Source of the DNA: Dermacentor variabilis
Lineage: Eukaryota; Arthropoda; Arachnida; Ixodida; Ixodidae
DNA length: 64,000 nt
NCBI RefSeq assembly: GCF_050947875.1
Contig: NC_134572.1
Location: 118,582,709 to 118,646,708, forward strand
Direction: 5' to 3'
Below the pieces are notes generated by a model. It worked only from the letters and a program-made list of their open reading frames with translations, did not search any database and had not been told where the DNA came from. Below are positions 54,968 through 64,000 of the stretch, piece after piece. Within the stretch, counting starts at the first letter, position 1. Each line of letters starts with the position of its first letter. The position numbers and the translations under genes were made by a program.

Positions 54968-56786
54968 CTACACCGTTTGCTCTCTGATCCAAACCGCTCT
55001 TTTTCTGTCTCTTAATGTTATGCCTAGAAAACTTCGTTCCATCACTCTTTGCGCGGTCCTTAACTTCTTCTCAAGCTTCTTTGTCAGCCTCCAAGTCTCT
55101 GCCCCATATGTCAGCACTGGTAGAATGCACTGACTGAACACTTTCCTTTTCAATGATAATGGTAAGCTTCCAGTCCGGAGCTGACAATGTCTGCCGAATG
55201 CGATCCACCCCATTTTTGTTCTATCAATTTCCTTCTCATGATCAGGATTCCCAGTGGTTAATTGACCTAGGTAAACGCATTCCATCACGCACTCTGCAGC
55301 ATGACTGGCGATCTTGAACTTTTGTTGCCTTGCCCGGCTAGTTATTAGCTTCGTCTTCTGGATATTAATCTTCAACCCACTCTTACACTCTCTGTTAAGG
55401 TCCTCAGTCACTTGTTGTAACTCGTCTGCATCGTTGCTGAATAGAAGAATGGCATCGGCAAACCGAAGGTTGCTGAGATATTCCTAAGCCTACCCAGTTT
55501 AATAGCTTGAACACTTTTTCCAAGCACGCAGTGAATAGCATCGGAGAGATTGTGTCTCCTGTGTGACCCCTTTCTTTATAGGTATCTTCCTGCTTTTCTT
55601 GTGTAGAATTAAGGTAGCTTTAACCTCTGTAGATATTTTTTTCAAGGTATTTACGTAAGCTTTCTGTACCCCTTGATTACGTAATGCCTTTATGACTGCT
55701 GGTATCTCCACTGAATCAAATGCGTTTTTCGTAATCTCTAAAAGCCATATGGAGATGGTTATTATACTCTGCGGATTTCTCGATAATCTGATTAATGACA
55801 TGGATATGATCCATTGTAGAGTATCCCTTCCTGAAGCCAGCCTGTTCCCTTGGTTGACTAATGTCCAGTGTTGCTCTTATTCTATTGGATATTACTTTGG
55901 TAAATATTTTATATAATAATAGGAGTGAGCGTATGGGACTACAATTTTTCAATTCTTTAACGTCTTCCTTTTTGTGGATTAGTATAATGTTGGCAGTTTT
56001 CTAGTTTTCTGGGGCCCTTGCAGTCAATAAACACTTCGTATAAAAAGCCCCAAGTTTTCCAAGCATTATGTCTCTTCCATCTTTGAATAAATCGACTGTT
56101 ATTCCATCGTCTCCTGCCTCTCTTCTCGTTTGATATTTTGCAGGGCCCTTCTGACCTCATCGCTAGTTATAGGAGGAGTTTCTGTATCCTGTTCATTACT
56201 GTTTCTAATGAAGGTATCCTGACTCCTCTTTGTATTGTGCATGTCAGTATAGAATTCTTCTGCTTCTTTTACTATATCTTCGAGATTGCTGATGATATTA
56301 CCCTGCTTATCTTTCAGTGCAGACATCTTGGATTGTCCTATTACGGGGTCCTTCCTCACTGATTTCAGACTGCGTTCATTTTTTACGGCTTCTTCAGTCT
56401 TTCTCACGTTATATTTTGGAATATCATTTATTTCACCTTATTGATCAGTTTTGGCACTTCCGCGAATTCTATCTTATCTCTTGAGTTGGACACTTCATTC
56501 TTTGTCGTTTTTTTATTCGGTCCTTTGTTACTTGGGAGAGCTTGCCTACTGGTTGCCTTGGTGCTTTGCCTCCCACTTCTAATGCTGCTTCTGAAGCCAA
56601 CCTAGTTACAGTTTCATTCATTGCCTCTATGTAATCTTCATCTCTCTGTTCTAGGGTTGCATATTTGTTTGTAAGTACCAGCCTGGATTTGTCTGCTTTT
56701 ACCCTTACTGCCTCTTGGCTGGCCTGTTTTTTCTTGACCAACTTTACTCTTTCTCTCTTCAAATTGAGATGAATCTGAGCCCTCAC
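54968..56786 (-). pseudogene. RTE reverse transcriptase region (broken)
   Basis: From the right: LVRAQIHLNLKRERVKLV (linker), AEEFYTDMHNTKRSQDTF, then in changing frames EQAGFRKGYSTMDHIHVINQ, a damaged first Asp box (LLEITKNAFDSVEIPAVIKA), IPIKKGVTQETQSLRCYSL (normally RQGD), SGLKINIQKTKLITS and ILPVLTYGAETWRLTKKLEK. The FADD region falls in a gap between 55411 and 55499. At least six breaks. Same family as the copy at 26.4-28.4 kb. Confidence 0.8.
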
Positions 56787-57087
56787 TAACCTATGATCAC
56801 TGCACTCTCCCTTACCCTACCTAACAGTTCTACATCCTACACTATGCTGGGATGGCGAAATCAATTTCATTTATTATTTCACCATTAGGGCTTTCCCAGG
56901 TCCAGTTCTTGTTGCTTTGATTCCTAAAGTAGTGTCATTATTCTAAGCCTATTATTTTCTGCGGATTCTACCAGCATCTCTCCTCTAGCGTTTCCAGAAT
57001 CAACGCCCTAGTTGCCAATTGCTTGTTCACCAGCCTGCTTTTTCCCACTTTTGCATTGAAGTCACCCATTACTACCGTATACTGAGT

Positions 57088-57495
57088 TTACACTTTTCTC
57101 ATCGCTAATTCAACATCTTCATAAAACTGGTCTACTTCATGATCATCGTGACTGGATGTTTGAGCGTAGGCTTGTACTACCTTCAATCTATAGCTGTTAT
57201 TAAGTTTGATTACGACTACAGCTATCCTCTCATTAACGCTGTAAAATTCGTCAATGTTGCCCACTATCTCTTTATGGATTACGAATCCTACACCGTATTG
57301 CTTCTTATCTGGGAGACTTCTATAGCAGAGGACATGGCCGTTATTCAGCAATGTGAAAGCCTCACCAGTTGTTCTAATCTCACTAAGGCCGATGATACCC
57401 CAAACAATGTCTGATATTTCCTTAAAGAATCCTGCTAAGCTATAGCCTCCCTCGACAGAATTCGGCAAATAAAAGTTCACATGGTCAGTTTCCAT
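57088..57495 (-). pseudogene. RTE endonuclease N-terminal part
   Basis: The frame contains DIVWGIIGLSEIRTTGEAFT, YGVGFVIHKEIVGNIDEFYS, LKVVQAYAQTSSHDDHEVDQ and VELAMRKV, matching the endonuclease of the first RTE copy motif by motif. The GDFNAKVG box (about 57050) and later motifs lie in other frames. It begins with a Met at 57495, close to the shared 5' end. Confidence 0.8.
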
Positions 57496-57545
57496 TGGCG
57501 GCCTGTCCGGACCCAGAGATTCTTAGCACCCTCTGCTGTGTTACA

Positions 57546-58859
57546 GGTCACGTGCTCCGCAGCTGCTGGGGACTGAGGGCCATGGGTCATTTGTAGGAAT
57601 CATCTGGGAGGAGGTTGTTGTATGGCCCAGTTTATACGAGTATACTGCAAAGCGCAGGAGGATTTCGCACACTACTTTATCAGCCAATTACCGCAAACGA
57701 AGGATGGGGCTCGGCTCCGCGAAGAGTGGACGCGGGAGACACCCACGCATGGACATAAATGCGGCTTAGTGCTTGCGTCGTGGAAGAGGCGCCAAATGCC
57801 CACCCTCGCTCGGCAGAAAAGCGAATGCGGTTCGAACTGAATGGGAAGCGTTCGGGGATACAGACGTGAAGATCGGTTGGGGTGCGCTTGAAGCCACCGC
57901 TACCGCTAGACACCCCCGGGCTTCCGAGATGTCTCATTGACATTTTGGACCGCTTCTGCGGTTTGTTTGTGGGCCTCGCCGCCAGTCGGGGAAGCGTAGT
58001 CGCGAAAATTGGGCGACGCGACACACGGCCAGCTGGTTTCGGTGTCACTGTTCGGCATCTGCGGCGCGACTTTTGAGAATGCTTTGAGAAAACTGCGATA
58101 TTTTTAAGACCACTGAGCCGGCTGCGACCGATGGATGTTTTTGGGTGCGATCGCCATCGGGTCCCAATTACGGTGTTCGGGGCGTTCGAGCGACCCTGCC
58201 CACATCTGCCCGGGGTGACCGGGTTTTCTTAGCCCACTGTCAGGCACACGATTCGTCAACAGCCGTGGCTTCGTGGGAACATTCTCGCAGCTGGCGTGGC
58301 GGCTGCTTGGAGGAGATGCTTAGCCCGCGGGCTGAGAGAAAGGGAACGACACGGCAATTTATGGTTGCATGCGCGAGCTCGAGCTTGGCCTCCGGTTCCA
58401 GCGTACATCAAGACCGATACTCGGGGTCTGACGTAGGGGAGAGTGAGATGACACGTGTCTTTCAGTGAACCTATCCCCTTGCGCGTTGTAGACTGAGCCA
58501 CTGTTTTGACCAATGCCGGATGCGTCACGAAAGTTTTGGTGCTATGGGTTGCAGTGGTGTGAACCCGCATGTGTGATTGGCCGGTCTATGACTCTTTTGT
58601 GCAACGGAGGGTTTAAAAATTCATGTTTTGGTTTTGCGAAGAGAGCGAGTGTTCGGGCTTCGACCCGGACAGACGCCTTGGCGTTCGAATAAAGCATCTC
58701 TCTACCGGACAACGGCTCTTCCTCCGCGCTGCCACCGTGCACTCGAGTCATTGAAGAGCACCTTAAACACCTTCCCTCCTTAACTGGTGTTGAAGCTGGC
58801 GGGGAATAACAGGAAAAATAATTAACTACACTCTTCATTGTTTCCCTAATTCTTTCCTC
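57546..58859. other. No gene; possible old LTR fragment
   Basis: GC-rich, moderately CpG-containing DNA with a tttaaaaattc box (about 58611) and gaataaagcat (58688) some 75 bp later, followed by a pyrimidine-rich end. This spacing is compatible with the promoter and poly(A) part of a plus-strand solo LTR, but no termini or target duplication were found. Confidence 0.25.
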
Positions 58860-59147
58860 TTTCTAGAGAACTCTTACACATGAGCTGCATTTCGGCGCCT
58901 TGGGTGTTTTTTAAACCACTTTCACCGCCTGTTTTGCATGTCTTTTCCCCGGGGAAGCGTTTTAGAGTTTCCCGCAGCTATGGTTTCTTTTTTACACAAT
59001 TTTTGCATTATAATTTCTTTTCTGTGTTTACCACTTTAACATTCTCCCCTCTTGCGCTACAGTCACTTTCTTGTTGTCGTATTTTGTGTCTTGTTTTATG
59101 TTGTTGTCACAGCGTTGTTTTCCATGTGGGCGTGATTTTTACCGGTG
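58860..59147 (-). repeat. Dispersed repeat, copy 2, abutting the LTR
   Basis: Reverse-complement relative of 54205-54480 (see strings aaatcacgcccacatggaaa and aacgctgtgacaacaacata on the minus strand). It ends within 3 bp of the LTR end proposed at 59150, as expected if the retrotransposon jumped into an older copy of this repeat. Confidence 0.6.
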
Positions 59148-59149
59148 AG

Positions 59150-60237
59150 TGTTGTTTGGATCGCACCGCTGGTACGATCTGTTGGGAACTCGGCGCTGAC
59201 ACCCGTGGCTGTACCTGGGTCGCAAGCCCCAAGGGTAGCGTTGGCCTGGCGGCCTGGGGTACAACTGGAAGCATCCGAAGGTCCCGGCAAAGCATGAGTC
59301 GACTGGTAACAACAAAACAACTCGTTTATTTTAACATCGCAAAGAGTTGGCGGTCAGGTTGACCGAAGTAGAGAGACGGGAGAGCACTTTACTCAACAGA
59401 AGAAATCGGAGCCCTCCTTTTGGCGTCCGGGGGCAGCTGTTTTTATACTCTCGCAGTTGAGGGCAAGAAGGAACCCCTCAAAAGACGAGCACGTGAATGT
59501 ACAATGGGCTAATGGTGACGCACACTGTCGTAGCGATGCCGTAGCACCATGTCGAGCACGATCTCGTAGCACCCTGTCGTAGCGCTGCCGTAGCACCATG
59601 TCGAGCACGATCTCGTAGCACCCTGTTGTAGCGCTGCCGTAGCACCATGTCGAGCACGATCTCGTAGCACCCTGTTGTAGCGCTGCCGGTCGGGCACAAT
59701 GACTGTAATGAGAGGATGATCCCTGCTTTCGCATCTCCTGGTTCTGGCACAATGACTGGAATGCGAGGGTGATCCTTTGCGGTCGCATCGCCGCAGTCGC
59801 GCCTGGAAACACCTGCCGATGAGCGTTGCGGCGACGACGATCGGGCCAAAATGTCTGCCGCCCCGCCGCAGTCGCGCCGGCAAAACCACGTGTCGCAGGC
59901 GAAACGCAACAGACCGCCCCGCCGGGGGAAGGAGATCCCGATGGACAGGGGACTGCATCCGCTGTCCGGAGGGATGTCGCTCGATGATGCTCATAACCGA
60001 AGTCGGGCGTCCCTCGACGTTTCTTGAGCGCAGCGCACAGAGAAGGCCTCGTTCTCTAGTTCAGGTTCGCACGGGACACTGCAAAGTGACTTCGGGAGAG
60101 TTCACATTTTTGTTCTCGTTCCCGGCAAGCGTTAGAACTACGCTGAAACTCAACCGCTCAGTCAGCAAGCACGGCACAACCCTCACTAAGCCCTGCCAGG
60201 CTCTTTCCCCTTTTTATACCACTGCCTAGTTCCTTAC
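59150..60237 (-). repeat. 3' LTR of the Ty3/gypsy-type element
   Basis: On the minus strand the proposed LTR starts TGTAAGGAAC (60237) or, alternatively, TGGCAGGG (about 60198) after the purine tract at 60215-60201, and ends CCAAACAACA at 59150. It has a TATA box (gagtataaaaacagc, about 59443) and AATAAA at about 59318, in the right order for U3-R-U5. A second TATA-like box is at about 60217. The 5' LTR is outside the window, so the boundaries cannot be proved here. Confidence 0.65.
59538..59686. repeat. 49-bp tandem repeat inside the LTR (three copies)
   Basis: Units start at 59538, 59587 and 59636 (each gccgtagcaccatgtcgagc and following), nearly identical. A second duplication (ggcacaatgactg, about 59693 and 59754) lies next to it. 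Both are in the probable U3 region. Confidence 0.9.
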
Positions 60238-60396
60238 AGTAGTCTAGCATCACACAGAACGCGTCCACAAATTGAAAAATTGCACTAGAAAGCATATCAT
60301 CACTTTGAAACACTAAACAAAAGCAATATGTTAAAAAAAATCCTGCCTCAGGAAGAAAAACATCAGTAACAAACAATTTTGAGGCTGATTCCTACG

Positions 60397-63300
60397 TTAG
60401 GGGCTTCGACTTAAGCCATCGGCGTTACCGTTGAGACTCCCCTTTTTGTAACGCACCTCAAAGGAATATTGTTGTAAAGCGAGGCTCCAGCGCAGGAGGC
60501 GGCCATTTTTGGGAGAGATGGTCTGCAGCCATTGGAGAGGGCAGTGATCCGTCTCAATGATAAACCTCGAGCCGGCTAGATAGCATGACAATTTCTGAAC
60601 GGCCCACACGAGACACGCACACTCTTTCTCGGTGGCGCTATACGCCTGCTCACGACTGGTCAGCTTACGACTAGCATACAGGACGGGGTGTTCTACTTCT
60701 CCATTTTCCCGTTGGCACAGTACAACGCCCATGCCTCGCTCACTAGCATCGCACTGAACAATGAACCCTTTTGTATAGTCTGGCGATCGTAGCACAGGCT
60801 GGCTTGTTAGGGCACTCTTTAGGGCGCTAAAAGCTCTTTCCTTTGTCTCGTCCCAGACGACTGTTTGAGGCTCTGTTTTTCTTAGAGCATCCGTCAGGGG
60901 AGCCGCGATATCAGAGTACCTGGGGATGTACCTCTGATAGTAGCCGGCGACACCCAAGAACGACCGAATATCGGTCTTGGTGCGCGGTTGCGGAAAGTCT
61001 CGCACAGCGGCCACTTTTATTTCAGAGGGGCGGCGACGACCCTGACCAATCACGTGACCGAGGTAGACAACCTCGGCCTGTGCTAACTGGCACTTAGGAG
61101 CCTTGACTGTCAAGCCCGCTTCGCGCAGGCGGGTTAGCACTGCCCGCAAGTGTGCCATATGCTCAGACCAGGATGCGGAGAATATCGCTACGTCGTCTAG
61201 ATACGGTAAAGCGAATTCTTGCTGTCCCCGCAACACTTTATCCATGAGGCTTGAAAAACAGTATGGCGCGTTCTTCAAACCAAAACTCAACACTTTAGGA
61301 CGGAATGTTCCCATTGGTGAAATGAACGCCGCATACCTACTAGCCTCTTCTGTAAGTGGAACCTGCCAATAACCCCTGACAAGATCTAGGGTGGAAATAA
61401 ACTGAGCGCTACTAACTTTCTCAAGGCGCTCCTCGATGTTAGGGATCGGATAAATTTGATCCTTAGTGATGGAATTAAGCCTGCGGTAGTCGACGCAAGG
61501 ACGAGGTTCCTTGCCCGGTACCTCAACTAAAATCAAAGGGGAGGTATAATCACTCTCACCTGCCTCAATAACACCGAGCTGTAGCATTTTCTTTACCTCA
61601 GCCTCCATAATATCGCTCTGGCGGGGTGACACCCGATACGCCTTGGATCGTACTGGCTCTGGGGAGGTAAGTTCTATATCATGAGTAAGTACAGAAGTCC
61701 TACCAGGCCTCTCAGAGAACAGACCTTGAAACTCTTGTAAGAGCTGGTGTAGTTCGGTTTTCCGCTCAGGCGACAGCGGTGCTTTACTGATAAGGTCACT
61801 AATGACTTGACCGGTGTCTTCCCTGTTCGTCACTGAGCCTAGTCCCGGAAGCTCGACCGGAAGCTCTTCAGGAACGTTTACCATCATGCACACCACTGCT
61901 TCCCTTTGTCTATAAGGTTTGAGCAGATTACAGTGGTAAACTTGCTGTGCTTTCCGCTTTCCTGGCAGACTTACCACGTAGTTAACGTCCGACAGTTTCT
62001 GAACAATTCGTGCTGGGCCCTCCCACTGCACGTCTAGTTTGTTGTTTAGCGATGTGCGCAATATCATGACCTCATCGCCAACCTCAAAACGACGGGCCCT
62101 GGCTGTCCGATCATAATAAACCTTGGCCCTCTGCTGGGCCTTTGTCATTGCTTCACCTGACAACTCCTGTGCCCTTCTTAAGCGTTCGAGGAGCTTAAGC
62201 ACGTACTCCACCACGACTGGGTCGTCGCCCCTACCTTCCCATGATTCTCGAAGCATGCGAAGCGGAGATCGAAGCGAGCGACCGTACACCAGTTCAGCTG
62301 GCGAAAACCCCGTAGCCGCATGCGGCGCGGTCCTTAAAGCAAACATCACCCCAGGCAGACACAGCTCCCAGTCAGTTTGATGTTCAAAACACAAGGCTCT
62401 CAACACGCGCTTCATGACGGAGTGGAGCTTCTCAACGGAATTCGACTGTGGGTGGTACACTGAGCTGTGTAGCAGTTTTACCCCACACCTTTCGAGAAAA
62501 GTTGTCGTCAAAGCGCTAGTAAACACTGTGCCCTGATCTGATTGAATTTCTGCAGGAAAACCAACTCGCGCAAATATGGACAGTAGTGCATTAACTATCT
62601 CAACTGAGCTGAGTTCTTTAAGCGGCACTGCTTCAGGGAACTTTGTCGCTGTGCAGATCACAGTCAAAATGTGTCTGTACCCCGTGGCTGTTACCGGCAG
62701 AGGTCCCACAGTATCAATAACGAGCCGTCTAAAAGGCTCCGTAATGATAGGTACCAATTTCAACGGCGCCCTCGATTTGTCCCCTGGTTTGCCCACCCGC
62801 TGACAAGTGTCACATGTCCTCACGAAATGGTCTGCGTCCCGAAAACACCCTGGCCAATAGTACTCTTGCAAGAGACGGTCCTTAGTTTTCTTAACTCCTA
62901 GGTGTCCGGACCACGAACCCCCGTGTGACAAGCGCAACAGATCCTGACGATAGCATTGAGGCACGACCAGCTGATCGAACTCCACTCCTCTGCGGTCTAG
63001 ATACTTCCGGTACAGGACTCCACCTCTTTCCACAAAACGCGCAGTTTTCCTGGCGATACCTTCTTTGACATTGCAGCGCACGTTTTCCAGGCTGCCATCC
63101 TTTTTTTGCTCGGCTATCAAAGCCGACCGGCTGACTTTTAGCAACCTATCAAGTCCGTCTGACGTAGGCGCGATGAGCAAATCAGTAGATAGCTCTTCTA
63201 ACTTTCCCGCGTCGGGCGTTTCCTCTCCAGTATCCGGCGCCTTTAACGTTACAGACTCAAGTTTATTCAGTTCGGGCGTGCTCGGAATATCAGCTTGCTG

Positions 63301-64000
63301 CGCCTCTGACCCTTTTTCGTTGTTTGATAACGTCGGCCCCGCAACTACCGCCTTTGCAGCGAGCTCCCGAACCTTCGATCTGGTTAAGGCCTGAACACTA
63401 GCTTCACCAAACAAAAGCCCCTTCTCGCGCAGGAGGTGATCGGACCTGTTTGAAAATAGGTACGGGTACTGGGGGGGCAGCATAGATGACACTGCCGCCT
63501 CCGTCTCAAGCGCTCCGAAAGGTCCTTCAATAAGCACTTTTGCTACCGGCAGACACACGCTATGAGCTTCCACGGCTTGCTTGATCCATGCGCACTCGCC
63601 CGTGAACATATGGGGTTCTACATAAGACGGGTGAACTACATCCATTGTAGCTGCGGAATCGCGAAGCACTCGGCACTCTTTCCCGTTCACGAGGAGGTCT
63701 CGCATGTAAGGCTCGAGAAGCTTCATGTTCTCGTCAGTGCTGCCTATTGAAAAAAACACAACTTTTGGTGTTGTTTCCGGACACTGCGCCGAAAAGTGAC
63801 CCGGCTTCTGGCACGTATAACAAACGCCCGCTCGCCTCATCTCGAACCGCTTTCTGCGTTCGGCTTCGGCTGCCGCCGTCTCTTTACGTTTGGTCGGACT
63901 GCTTTCACTTGCATCCTCACTACGCGTGTTCCCCTTTGCTCTCATGGGTGTGAACTTCGGCCTCTCAAACTTCGAGCCAAATTCACCCTTTTGACCGTCC
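60397..64000 (-). CDS. Gag-Pol polyprotein of a Gmr1-like Ty3/gypsy element (partial at 5')
   Basis: One open frame from the window edge to a stop at 60397; the first Met is at 63945 but the frame stays open upstream, so Gag continues beyond the window. Numbering from that Met: zinc knuckle C42-C55 (CYTCQKPGHFSAQC), protease around D96 (VLRDSAATMDVV), integrase HHCC (H341, H348, C378, C381), integrase core D411 (VIDTVGPLP), D470 (IQSDQGTVF) and E505 (YHPQSNSVEKLH), GPY/F-like module near 641 (WEGPARIVQK), then RT from about 760 with VDYRRLNS (818), TLDLVRGYWQVPL and YLDD (915-918), and RNase H with D1066 (QCDASERGMG), E1107 region and D1132 (ETDHCPLQWL). The integrase precedes RT, the reverse of normal Ty3/gypsy order and the hallmark of Gmr1-like elements. 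No envelope frame lies between the stop and the LTR. All catalytic residues look intact except the protease Gly (DSA instead of DSG). A likely recent copy. Confidence 0.9.
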   Translation of the reverse strand, partial: DGQKGEFGSKFERPKFTPMRAKGNTRSEDASESSPTKRKETAAAEAERRKRFEMRRAGVCYTCQKPGHFSAQCPETTPKVVFFSIGSTDENMKLLEPYMRDLLVNGKECRVLRDSAATMDVVHPSYVEPHMFTGECAWIKQAVEAHSVCLPVAKVLIEGPFGALETEAAVSSMLPPQYPYLFSNRSDHLLREKGLLFGEASVQALTRSKVRELAAKAVVAGPTLSNNEKGSEAQQADIPSTPELNKLESVTLKAPDTGEETPDAGKLEELSTDLLIAPTSDGLDRLLKVSRSALIAEQKKDGSLENVRCNVKEGIARKTARFVERGGVLYRKYLDRRGVEFDQLVVPQCYRQDLLRLSHGGSWSGHLGVKKTKDRLLQEYYWPGCFRDADHFVRTCDTCQRVGKPGDKSRAPLKLVPIITEPFRRLVIDTVGPLPVTATGYRHILTVICTATKFPEAVPLKELSSVEIVNALLSIFARVGFPAEIQSDQGTVFTSALTTTFLERCGVKLLHSSVYHPQSNSVEKLHSVMKRVLRALCFEHQTDWELCLPGVMFALRTAPHAATGFSPAELVYGRSLRSPLRMLRESWEGRGDDPVVVEYVLKLLERLRRAQELSGEAMTKAQQRAKVYYDRTARARRFEVGDEVMILRTSLNNKLDVQWEGPARIVQKLSDVNYVVSLPGKRKAQQVYHCNLLKPYRQREAVVCMMVNVPEELPVELPGLGSVTNREDTGQVISDLISKAPLSPERKTELHQLLQEFQGLFSERPGRTSVLTHDIELTSPEPVRSKAYRVSPRQSDIMEAEVKKMLQLGVIEAGESDYTSPLILVEVPGKEPRPCVDYRRLNSITKDQIYPIPNIEERLEKVSSAQFISTLDLVRGYWQVPLTEEASRYAAFISPMGTFRPKVLSFGLKNAPYCFSSLMDKVLRGQQEFALPYLDDVAIFSASWSEHMAHLRAVLTRLREAGLTVKAPKCQLAQAEVVYLGHVIGQGRRRPSEIKVAAVRDFPQPRTKTDIRSFLGVAGYYQRYIPRYSDIAAPLTDALRKTEPQTVVWDETKERAFSALKSALTSQPVLRSPDYTKGFIVQCDASERGMGVVLCQRENGEVEHPVLYASRKLTSREQAYSATEKECACLVWAVQKLSCYLAGSRFIIETDHCPLQWLQTISPKNGRLLRWSLALQQYSFEVRYKKGSLNGNADGLSRSP

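Larger units (their letters stand above)
54690..57545 (-). mobile_element. RTE-type LINE, second copy, full span but decayed
   Basis: It runs from a triplet-rich 3' end (caccatcatcatcaccctg at about 54698) to the 5' end shared with the first RTE (ggcggcctgtccggaccca at about 57503). All domains are traceable, broken by many frameshifts, and no large insertion interrupts it. It served here to define the intact order of the interrupted copy at 26-34 kb. Confidence 0.85.

Noticed and set aside
58000..58800. Solo LTR
   Set aside because: A TATA-like box and AATAAA are suitably spaced, but no termini, target duplication or partner LTR could be found.
60238..60396. Envelope gene downstream of pol
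   Set aside because: Only about 160 bp separate the pol stop from the LTR; no reading frame fits.

Overview
This window looks like nuclear DNA of a hard tick (Ixodida, probably a metastriate such as Rhipicephalus, Dermacentor or Hyalomma). The evidence is four near-identical copies of a tRNA-derived SINE of the Ruka type, RNase H-bearing I-group LINEs, RTE elements ending in ATG/ATC triplet tails, and a broken copy of an M13 (neprilysin-like) peptidase, a family much expanded in ticks. There are no bacterial operons, CRISPR arrays or true tRNA/rRNA genes. Host coding sequence is sparse: two phase-compatible exon candidates near the left end (507-662 and 3612-3761, plus strand), one coiled-coil exon candidate (50681-50973, minus strand) and the dead M13 copy (12297-13937). 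Almost everything else is transposable element, much of it nested.

Layout. 1-5.8 kb: host exons, a perfect hairpin, GA and GAGT simple repeats. 5.8-6.4 kb: two copies of a second tRNA-related SINE. 7.8-10.9 kb: a Ty3/gypsy RT scrap abutting a decayed CR1/L2-type LINE (minus) with a Ruka insertion. 12.3-13.9 kb: M13 pseudogene. 14.5-14.9 kb: a very long CA repeat. 15.0-16.9 kb: I-group LINE scraps. 17.3-22.5 kb: an I-group LINE (minus) split by a Tigger/pogo transposon (itself split by Ruka) and by a CR1-type LINE end with a TA/CA/TA tail. 24.8-26.2 kb: another I-group remnant. 26.3-34.8 kb: an RTE LINE (minus) split by an almost full-length I-group LINE (plus). 35.0-35.9 kb: mariner. 36.1-38.3 kb: two opposed LINE fragments. 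38.9-44.9 kb: a nearly intact two-ORF I-group LINE bounded by a 13-bp target duplication. 45.0-54.0 kb: LINE and SINE scraps, a GATC-rich MITE, a 69-bp minisatellite, a three-copy TIR family and a foldback MITE. 54.7-57.5 kb: a second RTE. 59.1-64.0 kb: a Ty3/gypsy-type LTR retrotransposon running off the right edge.

Most interesting element. The LTR retrotransposon at the right end has one unbroken reading frame of about 3.6 kb in which the integrase comes BEFORE reverse transcriptase and RNase H (zinc knuckle, protease, integrase, RT, RNase H). This is the Ty1/copia order, although the RT and the GPY/F-type integrase tail are Ty3/gypsy-like. The arrangement is known from the Gmr1-like group, first described mainly in deuterostomes, so a seemingly intact chelicerate copy deserves attention. 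The other strong signals are the young LINE with only two lesions, the readable order of nested insertions, and the 69-bp (23-codon) minisatellite with a two-unit higher-order pattern.
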